A stretch of DNA of 64,000 nucleotides from Arcuatula senhousia (lineage: Eukaryota; Mollusca; Bivalvia; Mytilida; Mytilidae), in NCBI GenBank assembly GCA_963971305.1, contig CAXARO010001748.1, positions 30,807 through 94,806 on the forward strand. The letters are read 5' to 3'. The notes beneath the pieces are model-generated. The model worked only from the letters and a program-made list of their open reading frames with translations, did not search any database and was not told where the DNA came from. This document shows positions 25,101-31,439 of the stretch, piece after piece. How positions within the stretch are numbered: the first letter of the stretch is position 1; every line of letters starts with the position of its first letter. The position numbers were made by a program, and so were the translations under genes.

Positions 25101-25497
25101 GATACATGAAATAAAAAACTTTAGCATTAGAGATCAGGTGAGCAATTCAGGCCCTAAAGAGCCTATAATTTTATCTACAGCCAATGAGCAAGACAATGAA
25201 CTGCATCCATGTGTAATAGTCACATTGAAGGCTGTTCAAATTTTCGGTTTGTATCAGGTTCACTTATTCCTAACATCTAATTACCTTCTATTACTTAAGA
25301 AAACCATGATGGATTTGAGTAAATATATATATTTTATCTATTCATAAATCAATACATTTATATACCTCACGTGGAACTTCTTCCCAAATTCTATCCATGA
25401 AGAAATCTGTGAGTTTGAAATCATATATCCACTTGTAGTTATGTAAAAATTGTACCATTTTCTTTAGGTCGACAGTTGACTCCATGTTGCTGTTGAT
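1033..25497 (-). CDS. METTL25: METTL25-like putative SAM-dependent methyltransferase, whole spliced gene (8 coding exons)
   Basis: Coding exons in transcript order: 25485-25366, 24566-24501, 22844-22623, 21779-21674, 20147-19395, 10287-10174, 2647-2562, 1185-1033. All borders are AG/GT and phases agree (0,0,0,1,1,1,0), giving about 539 codons from ATG to TAG. The SAM motif I is DIGSGL followed by GYLG across an exon junction. GLHCCGDL and SCCYH, then a C-terminal VLQVVLQPVIETL, match METTL25 and its paralogue METTL25B (Methyltransf_32-type proteins) from memory of those families. Substrate is not established for the family. The human protein is about 600 residues. The segment between SCCYH and SCDY, which in relatives carries an FPMS/GRNARM-like stretch, was not found. 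METTL25 is preferred over METTL25B because of the SCCYH and C-terminal wording; that choice is moderately sure, the family is very sure. Confidence 0.86.
1961..2335. repeat. 186-bp direct tandem duplication
   Basis: AATATTTTACCAATGG starts at 1965 and again at 2151. Both copies share CAAATCTTA, TCATGCAAAAA, CATATTGGGTATATGCCC and CTGACAAAAAATATG, with scattered differences. No coding potential seen; it lies in the last METTL25-like intron. Confidence 0.8.
2562..2647 (-). CDS. METTL25: METTL25-like coding exon 7
   Basis: An 86-nt exon encoding (G)EENTQTKEKLFQLYDKYKE and FFCYIEPFT. Acceptor CTCTTGTAG, donor GTAAGT. The YDKYK motif corresponds to the YEKYKP motif of METTL25 relatives. The phase closes exactly with exons 6 and 8. 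Confidence 0.82.
2674..3052. mobile_element. TTAA-flanked MITE (piggyBac- or Kolobok-like)
   Basis: Ends are GGGAGTACAGGCCT and, inverted, AGGCTCGTACTCCC. TTAA lies directly outside both ends (2670-2673 and 3053-3056). It is 379 bp with no ORF of transposase type. An internal segment (AGAGAAG...TTTTCCCGCCAAATTTT near 2890-2920) has a relative at 10545-10590. The superfamily is assigned from the TTAA duplication only. Confidence 0.65.
3509..4982 (+). repeat. 154-bp tandem array (family B), about eight units, with terminal hairpin
   Basis: The landmark GAAGGAATAATGTGCC recurs at 3667, 3821, 3975, 4126, 4280, 4434, 4588 and 4742: steps of 154 with one 151-bp step. Units carry GCAGCCCAGCCCCTAGGGGC and CCTTCGGCAGAATC. 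A TACGTACATACATACGTAC microsatellite follows at about 4915-4937, then a hairpin 4955-4982 (ATCCCCGC ... GCGGGGAT). ATCCCCGCGCT at 3509 marks the left end. Confidence 0.9.
5011..5934 (+). repeat. two-unit array (family C) with GACGAC microsatellite and TATACGA hairpin
   Basis: Starts with ATACGACCGCAA at 5011. Two diverged long units share AGCCCCTTTTGGCCC, CACAAACCCCAAATGCAATA-like and TTCATAACAAT words. A GACGACGACGACGACAACGACGAC-like stretch precedes a hairpin at 5904-5934 (TATACGATCGCAAAA / TTTTGCGGTCGTATA). An inverted fragment of its left end lies at 28844-28955. Confidence 0.75.
6283..6412. repeat. 130-bp foldback repeat
   Basis: The arms ATGGACTTTTAACGAGGTCA... and ...TGACAGAGTCAAAAGTCCAT pair across a tiny centre near GGACGAAGTCC. 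The inner arms share ATACATTATATATGGACCTG with few mismatches. No obvious target duplication. Noncoding. Confidence 0.7.
6421..7200. other. AT-rich stretch without recognised gene
   Basis: Intron of the METTL25-like gene. Only a short local repeat is seen (AACATAGCGTCAATATA twice near 6924-6968). No splice-bounded exon of the gene was recognised here. Confidence 0.5.
7218..7499. mobile_element. PIF/Harbinger-like MITE with G-run arms (282 bp)
   Basis: Inverted ends GGCAGCAACCATTGAAATTC and GAATTTCAAATGGTTCCTGCC, flanked by TTA at 7215-7217 and 7500-7502. A long G run (7240s) is mirrored by a C run (about 7470-7475). A 3-bp TWA duplication with GGC... ends fits PIF/Harbinger. The ORF read on the minus strand here is low-complexity Phe/Lys and not a gene. 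Confidence 0.72.
7815..7885. mobile_element. 71-bp hairpin element with 9-bp direct repeats
   Basis: Near-perfect hairpin: the left arm CATCCTCACAATGTCAGGGC... pairs with ...GCCCTGACATTGTGGGGATG over about 28 bp around a short loop. GATTGGTGT lies directly outside on both sides (7806-7814 and 7886-7894). I read this as an insertion with a 9-bp target duplication. Function unknown; it could also be a hairpin RNA source. Confidence 0.7.
8011..8775. repeat. tandem segmental duplication (about 395 bp) carrying the end of METTL25-like exon 6
   Basis: GGATTTTATTTCACTGAG at 8011 recurs at 8406. Both copies share a G-run motif, AGGGGAGGAGAATCTAGGATA and GTCCTGATGTTTAACTA. Copy 1 ends with a 50-bp piece of exon 6 and its donor (8355-8405, minus), now with TAG before the donor. 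Copy 2 continues, after the 8776-10144 insertion, into the real exon at 10174. Confidence 0.82.
8776..10144. mobile_element. pogo/Tigger-like nonautonomous element with TA target duplication
   Basis: Ends CAGTCAAACCTG and CAGGTTTGACTG, flanked by TA at 8774-8775 and 10145-10146. Subterminal GGCCACC words recur at both ends. The TIR and TA fit the pogo/Tigger group of Tc1/mariner. No transposase ORF remains. It hosts a nested element at 9172-9699. Confidence 0.78.
9172..9699. mobile_element. TAGCTACTCCAAC element, empty copy (7-bp duplication)
   Basis: Ends TAGCTACTCCAAC and GTTGGAGTAGCTA, flanked by CTTGGTG (9165-9171) and CTTTGTG (9700-9706), one mismatch in 7. It is nested in the pogo-like element. 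It is the inverted, LINE-free version of the copy at 15062-18790: both share AGGCAGATAC-type inner words, GGGATACAGTTTAAACC and GGTGACCCTAA. Superfamily not assigned. Confidence 0.72.
10174..10287 (-). CDS. METTL25: METTL25-like coding exon 6
   Basis: A 114-nt exon encoding SCDYNKLFRKLTRKSDMVSF and continuing ESYIEAVLKRTQVHNDT. It aligns in character with the METTL25 segment around CDRHVGKIYSKC...FLDYVRRSLKK. Acceptor TATTTCAG, donor GTAATT; phase 1 in and out. Its last 50 bp and donor also exist in a duplicated copy at 8355-8405. Confidence 0.78.
10826..11281 (+). repeat. two-unit array (family D) with GACGGACGG microsatellite and hairpin
   Basis: GTAAACAGGAAGTAG occurs near 10889 and 11049, about 160 bp apart, each followed by CATAAAAT and ATATCAGAC. 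Then GAACGAACGAACTGACGGACGG, and a hairpin near 11250-11281 (TATACTCCCCT ... AGGGGTATA). GATACCCCCGC at the left end mirrors it. Confidence 0.75.
11340..12362 (+). repeat. 161-bp tandem array (family E), six units, with terminal hairpin
   Basis: GGGCCATAACTCCCATAAAA recurs at 11511, 11672, 11833, 11994 and 12155, exactly 161 bp apart, plus a diverged first unit at 11352. Units also carry AACTCATCAAGGTAAACTCA. GACGGACGCACGGACGCACG follows, then a hairpin 12331-12362 (TAGGGCGTCCGCAAC / GTTGCGGGGCCCTA) and then TAA. Confidence 0.93.
12684..12965. mobile_element. PIF/Harbinger-like MITE with G-run arms (282 bp)
   Basis: Ends GGGACCGACCATTTAACTTG and CAAGTTAAATGGTCTGTCCC, flanked by TAA at 12681-12683 and 12966-12968. 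A G run and a C run follow the inverted ends. Same length and same CCATTT core as the copy at 7218. No ORF of transposase type. Confidence 0.75.
13040..13225 (-). repeat. interspersed repeat shared with the target of the LINE at 25751
   Basis: On the minus strand, GCTGTCAAGTTCTGATGA...GAGATTTGCC...AACTAGATGC-like...TGACACTTGACAGG matches, in order, the two flanks of the LINE at 25751-28667 (25625-25750 and 28668-28685). It is an uninterrupted relative of that target. Identity of the repeat is unknown. Confidence 0.5.
13440..13760 (-). repeat. retroelement remnant, 3' portion (same family as 49735-50345)
   Basis: CAAACACCAACAAGAACGG, ACAACATGTAAAACATGGAA, GGTGCTCCGGAAGAGTAAGC and CAACATCTGTACTCATCTGA recur almost unchanged at 49743-50011, where RT-like coding sequence lies upstream on the minus strand. 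Here only the tail is left. Confidence 0.65.
13965..14066. repeat. foldback repeat
   Basis: GTTATTACAT ... GGTGTGTCAGTAAAAGATCA pairs with TGATCTTACTGACACACC ... ATGTAATAAC. The centre is GC-rich (CGACGGCCGGAGGCCGG). TTTTACATCCCAGC at 14075 is inverted again as GCTGGGATGTAAA near 14489, so this may be one end of a larger element reaching about 14500. Confidence 0.6.
14225..14301 (+). pseudogene. tRNA-like sequence (tRNA pseudogene or SINE head)
   Basis: The ends GTTTCGG and TGGAAAC can pair as an acceptor stem. An A-box-like TAGTGGTCTAGTGG and a B-box GTTCAAACCCC are correctly ordered. The anticodon arm does not fold convincingly, so it is not called a working tRNA. It resembles tRNA-Val in the ends, but identity is unsure. 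Confidence 0.5.
14302..15054. other. intronic stretch without recognised gene
   Basis: AT-rich sequence lying where a further METTL25-like exon would be expected on the minus strand. No splice-bounded segment with METTL25-like wording was found. Nothing else recognised. Confidence 0.5.
15242..18442 (+). mobile_element. 5'-truncated non-LTR retrotransposon (CR1/L2-like), target duplication ATATCC
   Basis: ATATCC lies directly at both borders (15236-15241 and 18443-18448). The intact copy of the host element at 9172-9699 shows the unoccupied site. The 5' end is truncated inside the endonuclease, and the 3' end is AATAAATTGAAAT. The first 30 bp contain a short repeated TTGATAAACT. Clade is a judgement from protein wording and the TGAAAT tail. 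Confidence 0.9.
15259..18303 (+). CDS. LINE ORF2 protein: partial endonuclease, reverse transcriptase, C-terminal zinc knuckle
   Basis: The frame is open from 15259 (FDKLSKDISHYS before MVQGDFNAYTG), although the first ATG is at 15307. It retains the second half of an apurinic-type endonuclease: GDFNAYTG, then VVDYILVS and LSNHCAI. The RT follows: NYRGISITSNLGKLFN, FAAFIDLRKAFDT-like, GVKQGDVLSPILFN and LLYADDIVLL (YADD near 17108, residue about 600 from the 15310 ATG). A C-terminal CPIC...EDEFHFLFYC zinc knuckle is near residue 919. No stop interrupts about 1,000 codons, so the copy is young, but loss of the endonuclease N-terminus makes it unable to move itself. Confidence 0.92.
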   Translation, partial: FDKLSKDISHYSKFGHVMVQGDFNAYTGTKPDFIVNDNSNCKIVEDDQYLEDHFMPRNNKDSKFLNNSGKLLLNLCKESSLRILNGRKIGDCLGNFTCITYNGCSVVDYILVSQDLFNSIGYFEVHDFTALSNHCAISCTIFASFGTRSKEYQCPLDPLPGKFLWTPEAIEKYKQNINSEINCKQMQDFIGASFIDTDTAVNNLSSILLDCAKQSAKLITKPLSSKTIKPKAKPWTSENCKDLYNSVKNYQKLVGKYPENAEYRKKFYSLRSKLRRLNKYEEKLHKKKICTELADTDDKNPKSFWNLLNKLDRKSKSENIKLPCESFVNFYKRLNKKDDNNNQFQKNIINNFKSLFQNLKSETSSTKYDEEISLDEIREAITSLRNGKSSSSDMISNEMLKNGVPVLLKPLHKLFNIVLKSGTFPKIWNESHLVLIHKKGDKFDPGNYRGISITSNLGKLFNKIILGRVLKFIDDNQLISNHQIGFKENHRTSDHIFTLKSIIDTKKLKHKKVFAAFIDLRKAFDTVWRTGLFYKILQKNFPPKISRILISMYTDTLYRIKFGNGLSQSCISERGVKQGDVLSPILFNFFINDLVNHLNQPNTDPVVIGNSSFNILLYADDIVLLSESDLGLQNCLNNLESYCKSWKLEVNTEKSKVLVFNSNGKTFKNAFNFNNSVIETVTEYTYLGISMKYNGNFNAAIDILIDKARKAYFKIKKCVGLNNPCRLLEKLFDSLVSPILLYCCEIWGIDFSLKNDTSNFIEKFHIKFIKEILGVHCKTSNDACRAELARLPITSKISSAILGFYNHLINNINSLAYDIYNLTKNTNPWIKKVHNILNSLGFSYLNSNNFMLKANLNQVKQRIKDMCQQTQNSNLKNNAKLNFFLGVYESGERPAYVDELTNVLDRAMICRLRTSSHQLMIEKGRHLQIPSEQRICPICNISVEDEFHFLFYCNFYKTQRDDFSNKISSIYKQYNFMSNNEKVKLLLNNKFSFVLKMSSNFISNCLEIRNHKLI
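18891..19376 (+). repeat. three-unit array (family F) with microsatellite and hairpin
   Basis: AACCAAGTTTC..TTAAATTCTGTTCAGTA recurs about every 160 bp (near 18892, 19067 and 19238). The units hold GGCCATTACTC / GAGCCATAACTCCCAC. A GATGGACAGACGGATGG stretch (19305-19330) precedes a hairpin near 19345-19373 (ATACCCTTCACA ... TGTGTGGGGTAT). Confidence 0.78.
19395..20147 (-). CDS. METTL25: METTL25-like coding exon 5 (large, Cys-rich insertion, catalytic core)
   Basis: A 753-nt exon, 250 full codons, entering and leaving in phase 1. Residues from KMINVTLELENTV continue the fold. The middle of about 150 residues is low-complexity and rich in Cys, His, Asn and Asp (for example CKTC, CLCN, CESCAKC, CTFC, CTCND). 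The conserved core resumes at PCVLMIGLHCCGDLTP and ends at CCVSCCYHRMRYD. Donor GTAGGT at 19394-19389. The CxxC pairs could bind metal, but spacing is irregular and I infer a disordered species-specific loop. Confidence 0.85.
20434..21620 (+). repeat. 156-bp tandem array (family A, second copy) with perfect 14-bp terminal hairpin
   Basis: About five units spaced about 156 bp (CTATAGG at 20561, 20717 and 20873). Same words as the array at position 1. A GACGACGGACGACGACGG stretch leads to a hairpin 21587-21617: AGCTCACCTGGACC, loop TTC, GGTCCAGGTGAGCT, with no mismatch. CTAA follows, as at Helitron 3' ends. GCTCACCTGG at 20452 marks the left end. Confidence 0.92.
21674..21779 (-). CDS. METTL25: METTL25-like coding exon 4 (SAM motif I, second half)
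   Basis: Starts GYLGQTLNELYGHPIIGVEG after a TTTTTTCAG-type acceptor and so completes the glycine-rich motif I; the acidic E of GVEG is the expected motif II position. Ends after one base of a codon (phase 1) with a GTATGA donor. Confidence 0.85.
22623..22844 (-). CDS. METTL25: METTL25-like coding exon 3 (SAM motif I, first half)
   Basis: Encodes 74 residues starting CDWPESLKDFFSTAES. It holds the family signature GMNPKKQHEVSRMA, then NVIVDIGSGL, the start of the SAM-binding motif I. Donor GTAACT directly after the CTG of GSGL; acceptor TTATTAG. Phase 0 on both sides. Confidence 0.88.
22915..23724. mobile_element. hAT-like MITE with 8-bp target duplication
   Basis: Ends TAGGGATGGCAA and TTGCCATCCCTA; AGAGAAAC directly outside both (22907-22914 and 23725-23732). 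Subterminal ACCGGTTAA words occur near both ends. An 8-bp duplication with TAGGGATG-type ends fits hAT. No transposase. Lies in the intron between METTL25-like exons 2 and 3. Confidence 0.85.
24501..24566 (-). CDS. METTL25: METTL25-like coding exon 2
   Basis: A 66-nt exon encoding WIPTLLNLTYEELNQIPYGY plus KK. Acceptor TTTTTTAG and donor GTAGGT; phase 0 on both sides. Too short to appear as an ORF; recognised by its frame agreement with the exons on each side. Confidence 0.8.
25366..25485 (-). CDS. METTL25: METTL25-like coding exon 1 (start codon)
   Basis: Encodes 40 residues beginning MESTVDLKKMVQFL. The ATG is at 25485-25483. The exon continues 12 nt upstream as 5'UTR to a TTTTAG acceptor at 25498-25499, so at least one noncoding exon must lie further right. 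It ends ...WEEVPRE with a GTATATA donor at 25365-25359, phase 0. The FFMDRIWEEVP stretch resembles the N-terminal helix of METTL25 relatives. Confidence 0.85.
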
Positions 25498-26074
25498 CTA
25501 AAATAAAAACAGGCAAAAAATCAACAAGAGAATAACCTTGATCACCATGTTTAACTCAGTTAATAATACGGTAACAGAGAAGAGTAGTTTAGAAGAAGGC
25601 TGAGTACAGGGAGTATCAAACATGCAGGGCTGTCAAGTTTTGATGAGCAGCTCGAGTGAGATTTGCCCACAAATTGAAAGACTAAAGAAAAATTAAAATA
25701 GAAATTTGCAGCCAAATTGGGAACTAGATGCACATGTCTTGTGCGACTTGCAGTAAGTAAGTAAGTAAGTAATTTTATTGATATAAAGACCAAAAATTGA
25801 TCTATCATCAAAATACAAATACAAAATAACAAAACAAGTGTTCATATGAACATAAAATACAGGCATATTTAATATAAACATATTATATATAAGCGAGCAA
25901 TTTTTGATTATAATAAGACACCCATTTTAGTAGTTATGCTTTATTCCAGCTGAGGACTAGAACCTGAATAGAGTTATCTATCTTTGACCCAACTTATTGA
26001 TATTCTTAAAAGGACACAAATAGTTATTAATCAATATTTTTCTTTTAACTTTAGATTGCAATTATACATATTGT

Positions 26075-28523
26075 TTACTCCAGTAATAATAACTTTACAT
26101 ATATATCTAAATCGTTGCTTGTAAGAAGAAATAAAAACTGTTTCTCCGTAGATAACTTTGAAAAAGAAGGTAATATTTCAGAAATACTACAAAAAAGGTC
26201 TTTACGTTGACTTTGTAATCTTGAACAATACATTAAAAAGTGAAACTCATCCTCAATACCATCATGACATAACTCACATACCCTTTCTTCTACTGCTAAA
26301 TTTTTATGTCTTCCTTTTTCAATATTCAAATTACTATTACTAATACGAATTCTAATATAATTTGAAAGTACACGCTTATTAACATCAGTATATAAATATT
26401 TTTCCCTTTCGAAATCCTTTTTGAACTTTCGATATGTTCTTAACTTATTGCCACCAACTGATCTTCTATCATCAAACATCATTTTAAGCCAATGACTCTG
26501 AAACCTGTTCTTTAACTTGTCAAATATGGCATTCAGGGTTTTCTTAATAGAGAAAGTTCCCTGGTTTTCCCAAACATGGTTAAAACCAATAAAACTCAAG
26601 AATAATTTAAATTTATCAAATAAACTGTTCCCAGCTGATATATTATCTTCATAAGCTTTAGAAATTATGTCAGTATTTTTTGCCTTTAAAATGTGAAACC
26701 AATATTCAACACTAGATTTCAGTGCATTTATAGCCAATGGGTACAGTCCCAACTCACCAAAAACTGCTAAATTAGAAGCTGACTTATGAATTCCCAGTAT
26801 GTATTTTGAAAATTGAAGTTGTATTTTGGTTGGGATGAATTGATCATAGTTATGTTCAAAATCCATAAAATGTTTACCTTTCAATATCTGAGGTATAGTC
26901 CATATTTCACTACAGTACAATAAAATAGGTTTCACACATGTATCAAATAGTTTCATGTGTAGTGGAATATTACTTTTTTCTGAAAAAATAGCTTTGCTAA
27001 TACAAAACATGGCCTTCTTGGCTTTCTTAGATAAATAACAAATGGCATCAACAAAAGAACCAGATGGCTTTAAAATAATACCAAGATATTTATACTGCTT
27101 TACTAGATCTAAAAGTTGGTTATTGTAATAAAATGAATATCCTTTAAGCATTTTACCAGATTTGTTAAAAATAATAACTTTTGTTTTGTTTATATTCACT
27201 TCAAGATTCCATTTATCACAAAAAGATTTCAATTTATCTAAAGAGTTTTGTAAACCATTAGATGACTCAGACAATAACACAATATCATCTGCATACAATA
27301 AACATGGTATAGATTTTCCATTCAACAATACAGGTTCACAGTCAATTCCAAATTCACAAATTAAATCATTAATGTAAAGGGAAAATAATGTAGGACTTAG
27401 AATACAACCTTGTTTAACACCAATATTGGTTTCAAAATTATCAGTTAACCCATCATTAAGTGATACACAAAATGTTACATTTTTGTACATATTTACTAGA
27501 ACATTAAAAAAGTTACCACGAATGTTCAACTGAGATAATTTAAAAAGTAAAGCACTGCGATTGACCGTGTCAAAGGCTTTCTTCAAGTCAATGAAAGAAG
27601 CAAAGATGCATTTCTTTCTCTTGAAATATTTATCTATTAATGTTTTTAGAGTAAAAATATGATCACTAGTTCTCATTTCCTTTCTGAAACCTTTTTGTTC
27701 ACTACAAATTATATCATTCTTTTCCAGAAAAACTTCTAACCTATTAAATAAAATTTTAGTAAATAGTTTACTGAGACAGCTGGATAAAGCAATTCCTCTG
27801 TAACAAGAAGGGTCATTCATGTCACCTCCTTTGAATAATGGTTTAATAATATTTTCTCTCCATATTGAAGGATAAGTACCTGTTTTCAATATAATATTGA
27901 AAATTTCTACATACAATTTTGAAAAAATACCTGATGATGCCTTGATCATCTCATTACTTATACCATCTAAACCTGTCGACTTATTATTTTTAAGCGATTT
28001 CACCGCTTTTACTAGTTCCTCAGCTGAAATATCCCCATTCAACACTTCATTGTTATTACTCAAACACTCTTTTACATCACTGGCAGAGTAGCAAGTTGTG
28101 TAATTTTTATTCATTAAATTTTTGAAATATATAGACCAATCTTGAGAGGCAATATTACAACTTGGATCGTCTCTTTTATCTTTGAGAGAATTAACTAATT
28201 TCCAAAATTCATTCGGATTTTTTTCAGATGCATCCATCATACAGTTTAAAAGTTTTGATTTATGAATCCTGTGTTTTTTTCTAATCAGACGATTATATTG
28301 TTTCTTTTCAAAATGTACTTTATGTCTTAAATTGATATCCCAAGGTGACTTGGAAAGTTTTCTAGCCAGACTTTTAATATTTCTTAATTTAACTTCACAT
28401 TCATTATCATGCCACGGTTTATTTGGCTTCTTTTTTCTAGACATGTTTTTAGACTTTAGATTAAGTCTAGGTACAACAGTTGCATTTTTAAGCAATTCTG
28501 AGAAATTTTCCACTACTCCATAA
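26075..28523 (-). CDS. LINE ORF2 fragment: reverse transcriptase and C-terminal zinc knuckle
   Basis: About 812 codons without a stop. The RT wording is CYRGIALSSCLSKLFT, ASFIDLKKAFDTVNR, GVKQGCILSPTLFS and CLLYADDIVLLSES (YADD at 27295-27284, residue about 407). The C-terminal knuckle is CELCHDGIEDEFHFLMYC. There is no true ATG at the left end of the frame; it begins after a stop at about 28525. It is related to, but clearly different from, the LINE at 15242. Confidence 0.88.
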
Positions 28524-28660
28524 TTATTCTAGCTCGGGTGATTTGTCTAAGTGTAATTTATGATTTACACTATTTTTTTCTTTACATAATGTTATTTTTT
28601 CATTAATATCTTTTGTATCCAATTTATTTAAATTTAAAACAAACTGCTCCTCTGCCAGTT
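28524..28660 (-). pseudogene. frame-shifted upstream continuation of the same LINE ORF
   Basis: The minus-strand frame running ...EEQFVLNLNKLDTKDINEKI... to SPELE then TAA reads like the linker before the RT. It is one frame away from the RT ORF; the join lies within a few bases of 28526, consistent with a single-base change. Upstream of about 28667 the sequence is flanking repeat, not LINE. Confidence 0.6.
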
Positions 28661-28843
28661 CATGCATGACACTTGACAGGTCTTTACATGCCAACCCTAC
28701 TGAGACTAAAATAGGTAAAGGGAAAATGGTTTTGCACATACATGAAAATGTAAAAAAAAGTTGTTAGAGGCCAAGATTTACTGACATTAATGGGCATATG
28801 GATAAAGACAAGAGATTTTAACATTTTTCCATTATGACAGTCA

Positions 28844-28955
28844 ACCATGGGCTGCATGTGTCCAGGGCAATTGACTATCCATATTGGGTCTACAACGTAC
28901 AGGGTTTAATATGTTGGGGTTGTATCATGCTGTGCTCTGCAAAGCTTTTTATTCT
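28844..28955 (-). repeat. fragment of array family C (left end, inverted)
   Basis: CCATGGGCTGCATGTG, GACTATCCATATTGGG, GTACAGGGTTTAA and TCATGCTGTGCTC are the inverse of 4997-5098. No core repeats or terminal hairpin are attached. Confidence 0.65.
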
Positions 28956-29207
28956 TATTCATCTGAATATTTGACAGTGGTGAAAGTTGGATGTTTTTAG
29001 ATCCCCAAAGACCTTTAGTAGGAAGCAATTAACATGATTAAGACATCAAATTTTTTTAAATTTTATGGCTTCTGGTCGGATGTTGAAGACTGCTTGCTGT
29101 TTAAACCATTGTGATTTTTTTAAATTGCTCTCCCTTTATCATGTTATGTTGATTGTGTTGCCCACACTTATTCCACATGTCTTCAGAGTGTATAATTTAT
29201 TTGGACA

Positions 29208-29351
29208 ACGTACAGGGGGGGGGGTAAGGGGGGTCCTGATCACGGTTCCAGGATTTCACAGTTCACCATGTTCACAGGAAATAAGCAAAAAATTCCAAAA
29301 TCACGATTCAAATGGACTCTCACGCGTTACCCCATCGGCCCCCTCTGTACA
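29208..29351. mobile_element. G-rich MITE-like repeat
   Basis: A left end of GTACAGGGGGGG...TAAGGGGGGTCC and a right end of CCCCATCGGCCCCCTCTGTAC form loose inverted ends. The GGGGG-TAAGGGGGGTCC order resembles the element in the LINE ORF1 at 42303 (GGGGGGTCAAGGGGGGGTCC). Duplication unclear (TA or GTAC). Confidence 0.4.
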
Positions 29352-29825
29352 AAAAACTTATTTGTACGTTGTATTTTTTGTATTTTGTATTTTTGTACAG
29401 TGGACCCTAGTAGATTATTTAAGGTGTGGAGCCAGTGATAGGGTCAGAGGCAATATTAGGACAGTAAAGGAAGACACGATATGGGAGCTGGAGAGGAGAT
29501 TGCTCAGACATGTGACGTCAGATGGATACTCACTTATACACTGGTGACTTAAAAGTCTGGATCTCCTAGTCATTCTCCAAATATCAATTTCTATCTCTTG
29601 ATATCCTAGTCAATGTCCCAATTTAAAATATTACTTCTAATTTTTTAGAACTATATTTTATATTTGGATATTCCTTTTATTTCTTGATTTGACGTGTTTT
29701 AAATCAGAACCTAAAATTTTATATTCGGATCTGACAATTAAATTCGAATCCGCTGATTAAATTAGAATTCAGGCCAGTATTAGAATTGACCCTTATAAAA
29801 TTAGGACTTGTCGCCGATTAAATCC
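29352..29825. other. stretch without a recognised gene
   Basis: A short plus-strand open frame ends at 29547 (...KEDTIWELERRLLRHVTSDG...), partly overlapping the G-rich repeat. I do not recognise it and see no splice context. The remainder is AT-rich. Confidence 0.4.
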
Positions 29826-30270
29826 ACTGATGTCGTGTTTTAAATTGAGTGAAGTCGTGCATTAAATCGAGTGGTGTCGTGTATTCTATTAGTGGTGTCG
29901 TGTATTAAATTAGAAGTGTCGTGTTTTAAATTAGAAGTGTCGTGTTTTAAATAAGTTGTGTCGTTTGTTATATATTTATTTACTCACTATATATATTTAA
30001 AAAAAAAGTTTTTATAATAAGTCTTAAAAATGAACCTACAAATGTAAATCAGATGTTAAATGTGTGCAAAATAAATCGGTCCGTTAAAAAAAATCGAATG
30101 ACGACCGGATCGAATTATTTTGCACACATTCGACATCTGATTTTTGTTCATTTTTTATCAGACTTATAAAAACATTTTTAAAATATATATGGAATATAAA
30201 CAAATTAATTGATTCATATAATCAACGACACAACTAGTTTAAAACCCGACACTTTTAATTTAAATTTCAA
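29826..30270. repeat. GTGTCGTGTTTTAAATT minisatellite leading into a long imperfect foldback
   Basis: About seven copies of a 20-22 bp unit (GTGTCGTGTTTTAAATTAGA) lie at 29826-29965. A foldback follows, centred near 30092: CAGATGTTAAATGTGTGCAAAATAA pairs with TTATTTTGCACACATTCGACATCTG, continuing outwards to AATAAGTCTTA / CAGACTTATAA. The CGACAC words at 30224-30260 mirror the minisatellite. Confidence 0.65.
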
Positions 30271-30730
30271 ATCATTTTCGGGTGTTTTATAAAAATAACA
30301 CTTAAAAAGTTATAACTTATCATAAGATGTGTTATTCTCTTGCTTACATCGTCACTGGGTTGAAAATGAATCGAGCTGGCATATTCATTAACTTCGAAAT
30401 ATTTTTTGTCATCTTATCAATAAGAAAAAAAATAATGGACCCATCATGTTGATAGACCTGTTTCTTACAAATTCTAAAGTTCAGTAGATAGCTGAAGGTT
30501 TAATCAAAAGGCTTTACAACTATTTTGGTACTTTTTTGAAAGCGTTTCATTCTGCATACATAATTAGCGTGTTTTCAGGCGTATTATTTCAGCGTAAAAC
30601 TTACGATAAATTGTGTTGTGGAGTAGTTTATTTCATAGTTTCCAAATGAAATTGGTTGAACATACACAGAACAAAGATGGCAATATGTATTTGAACCTGA
30701 TGCAACGTTTTTTTTAATATGTTTGCCTAC

Positions 30731-30960
30731 CTTCACGGGGCAAAGATGCTTACGAGTATACGCGACCACAGCCGTAGCGTATTGAAACTATGTGTTTTTT
30801 GCGGAAACGGCAGTCCCCTGTCGAACATGATTATCCTGCAGAAGCCCTGTTTATCTTTCCGGGTGCAAAGAATTTCCCATTTCCTACGAAGAATTTTAAG
30901 CCATGTAAGCAGCGTGCCTTTTTGTACCTGTCATAATATGTTAACATCCTCTCTCTCCTT
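30731..30960 (-). other. possible noncoding first exon/promoter region of the METTL25-like gene
   Basis: The first coding exon starts with an acceptor, so an upstream noncoding exon is required. This stretch is less AT-rich than its surroundings and carries a reasonable minus-strand donor (GTGAAG then GTAGGC at 30730-30725). No single long ORF is convincing. This is inference from composition and one splice-like site. Confidence 0.2.
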
Positions 30961-31439
30961 TGTTTTAGATTAAAATTATAGGTTTAAATTAAAACTAAAT
31001 TTAGTTTAATTATCTCAGGTTAATTGAAAGTCGAATAAATAAATTTTACTTTTTGTTCTTTTTGTTTCATTCGTAAATAATATGGTGCGCGATATTTGTG
31101 TCTCCCATAGTAGCATGAAGCCGGGAATATAAGTAATACAGATACAACTTTTTGAAAAACAAGTGAATATGTTTTGATAGTGTAACCTGTGTTTTTTCTT
31201 CTTCGTAATTTAATTATTGATATGAATTAAGCATAAATATACCAACATAAATAATCAAAGAAATTTCCGAAAATGTAGAGGCCATGCTGAAATCGGCTTT
31301 TTTCAAGATGACTAAAAGTGCAATCTAATCTAGATATAAAACCAAAGGTATGGAGTTGAAAGTAAAAAACTCTCATGTCAGGGATGTTCCTGATTAGCTC
31401 ACCTGGTCCGTAGGTCCATAAGGGTCTCTTCTAAATACA

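Larger units (their letters stand above)
25751..28667 (-). mobile_element. 5'-truncated LINE (CR1/L2-like) with (TTAC)n tail
   Basis: The minus-strand 3' end is CAATAAAATTACTTACTTACTTAC (shown here as separate words CAATAAAATTA and TTAC repeats). It is inserted in the repeat also seen at 13040-13225; the flanks GTGCGACTTG and GACACTTG suggest an imperfect duplication, so borders are approximate. The endonuclease is absent. Confidence 0.85.

Noticed and set aside
28680..28739. METTL25-like upstream exon at the start of the frame 28524-28739
   Set aside because: An acceptor-like TTTTAG is present, but the sequence belongs to a dispersed repeat and then to the LINE.
29065..29547. 160-codon plus-strand frame
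   Set aside because: Runs through the G-rich MITE-like repeat; no domain, no splice context. Only its last 40 codons look faintly protein-like.
30719..30973. 84-codon plus-strand frame
   Set aside because: Unrecognised product; the region is better explained, tentatively, as a noncoding 5' exon on the other strand.
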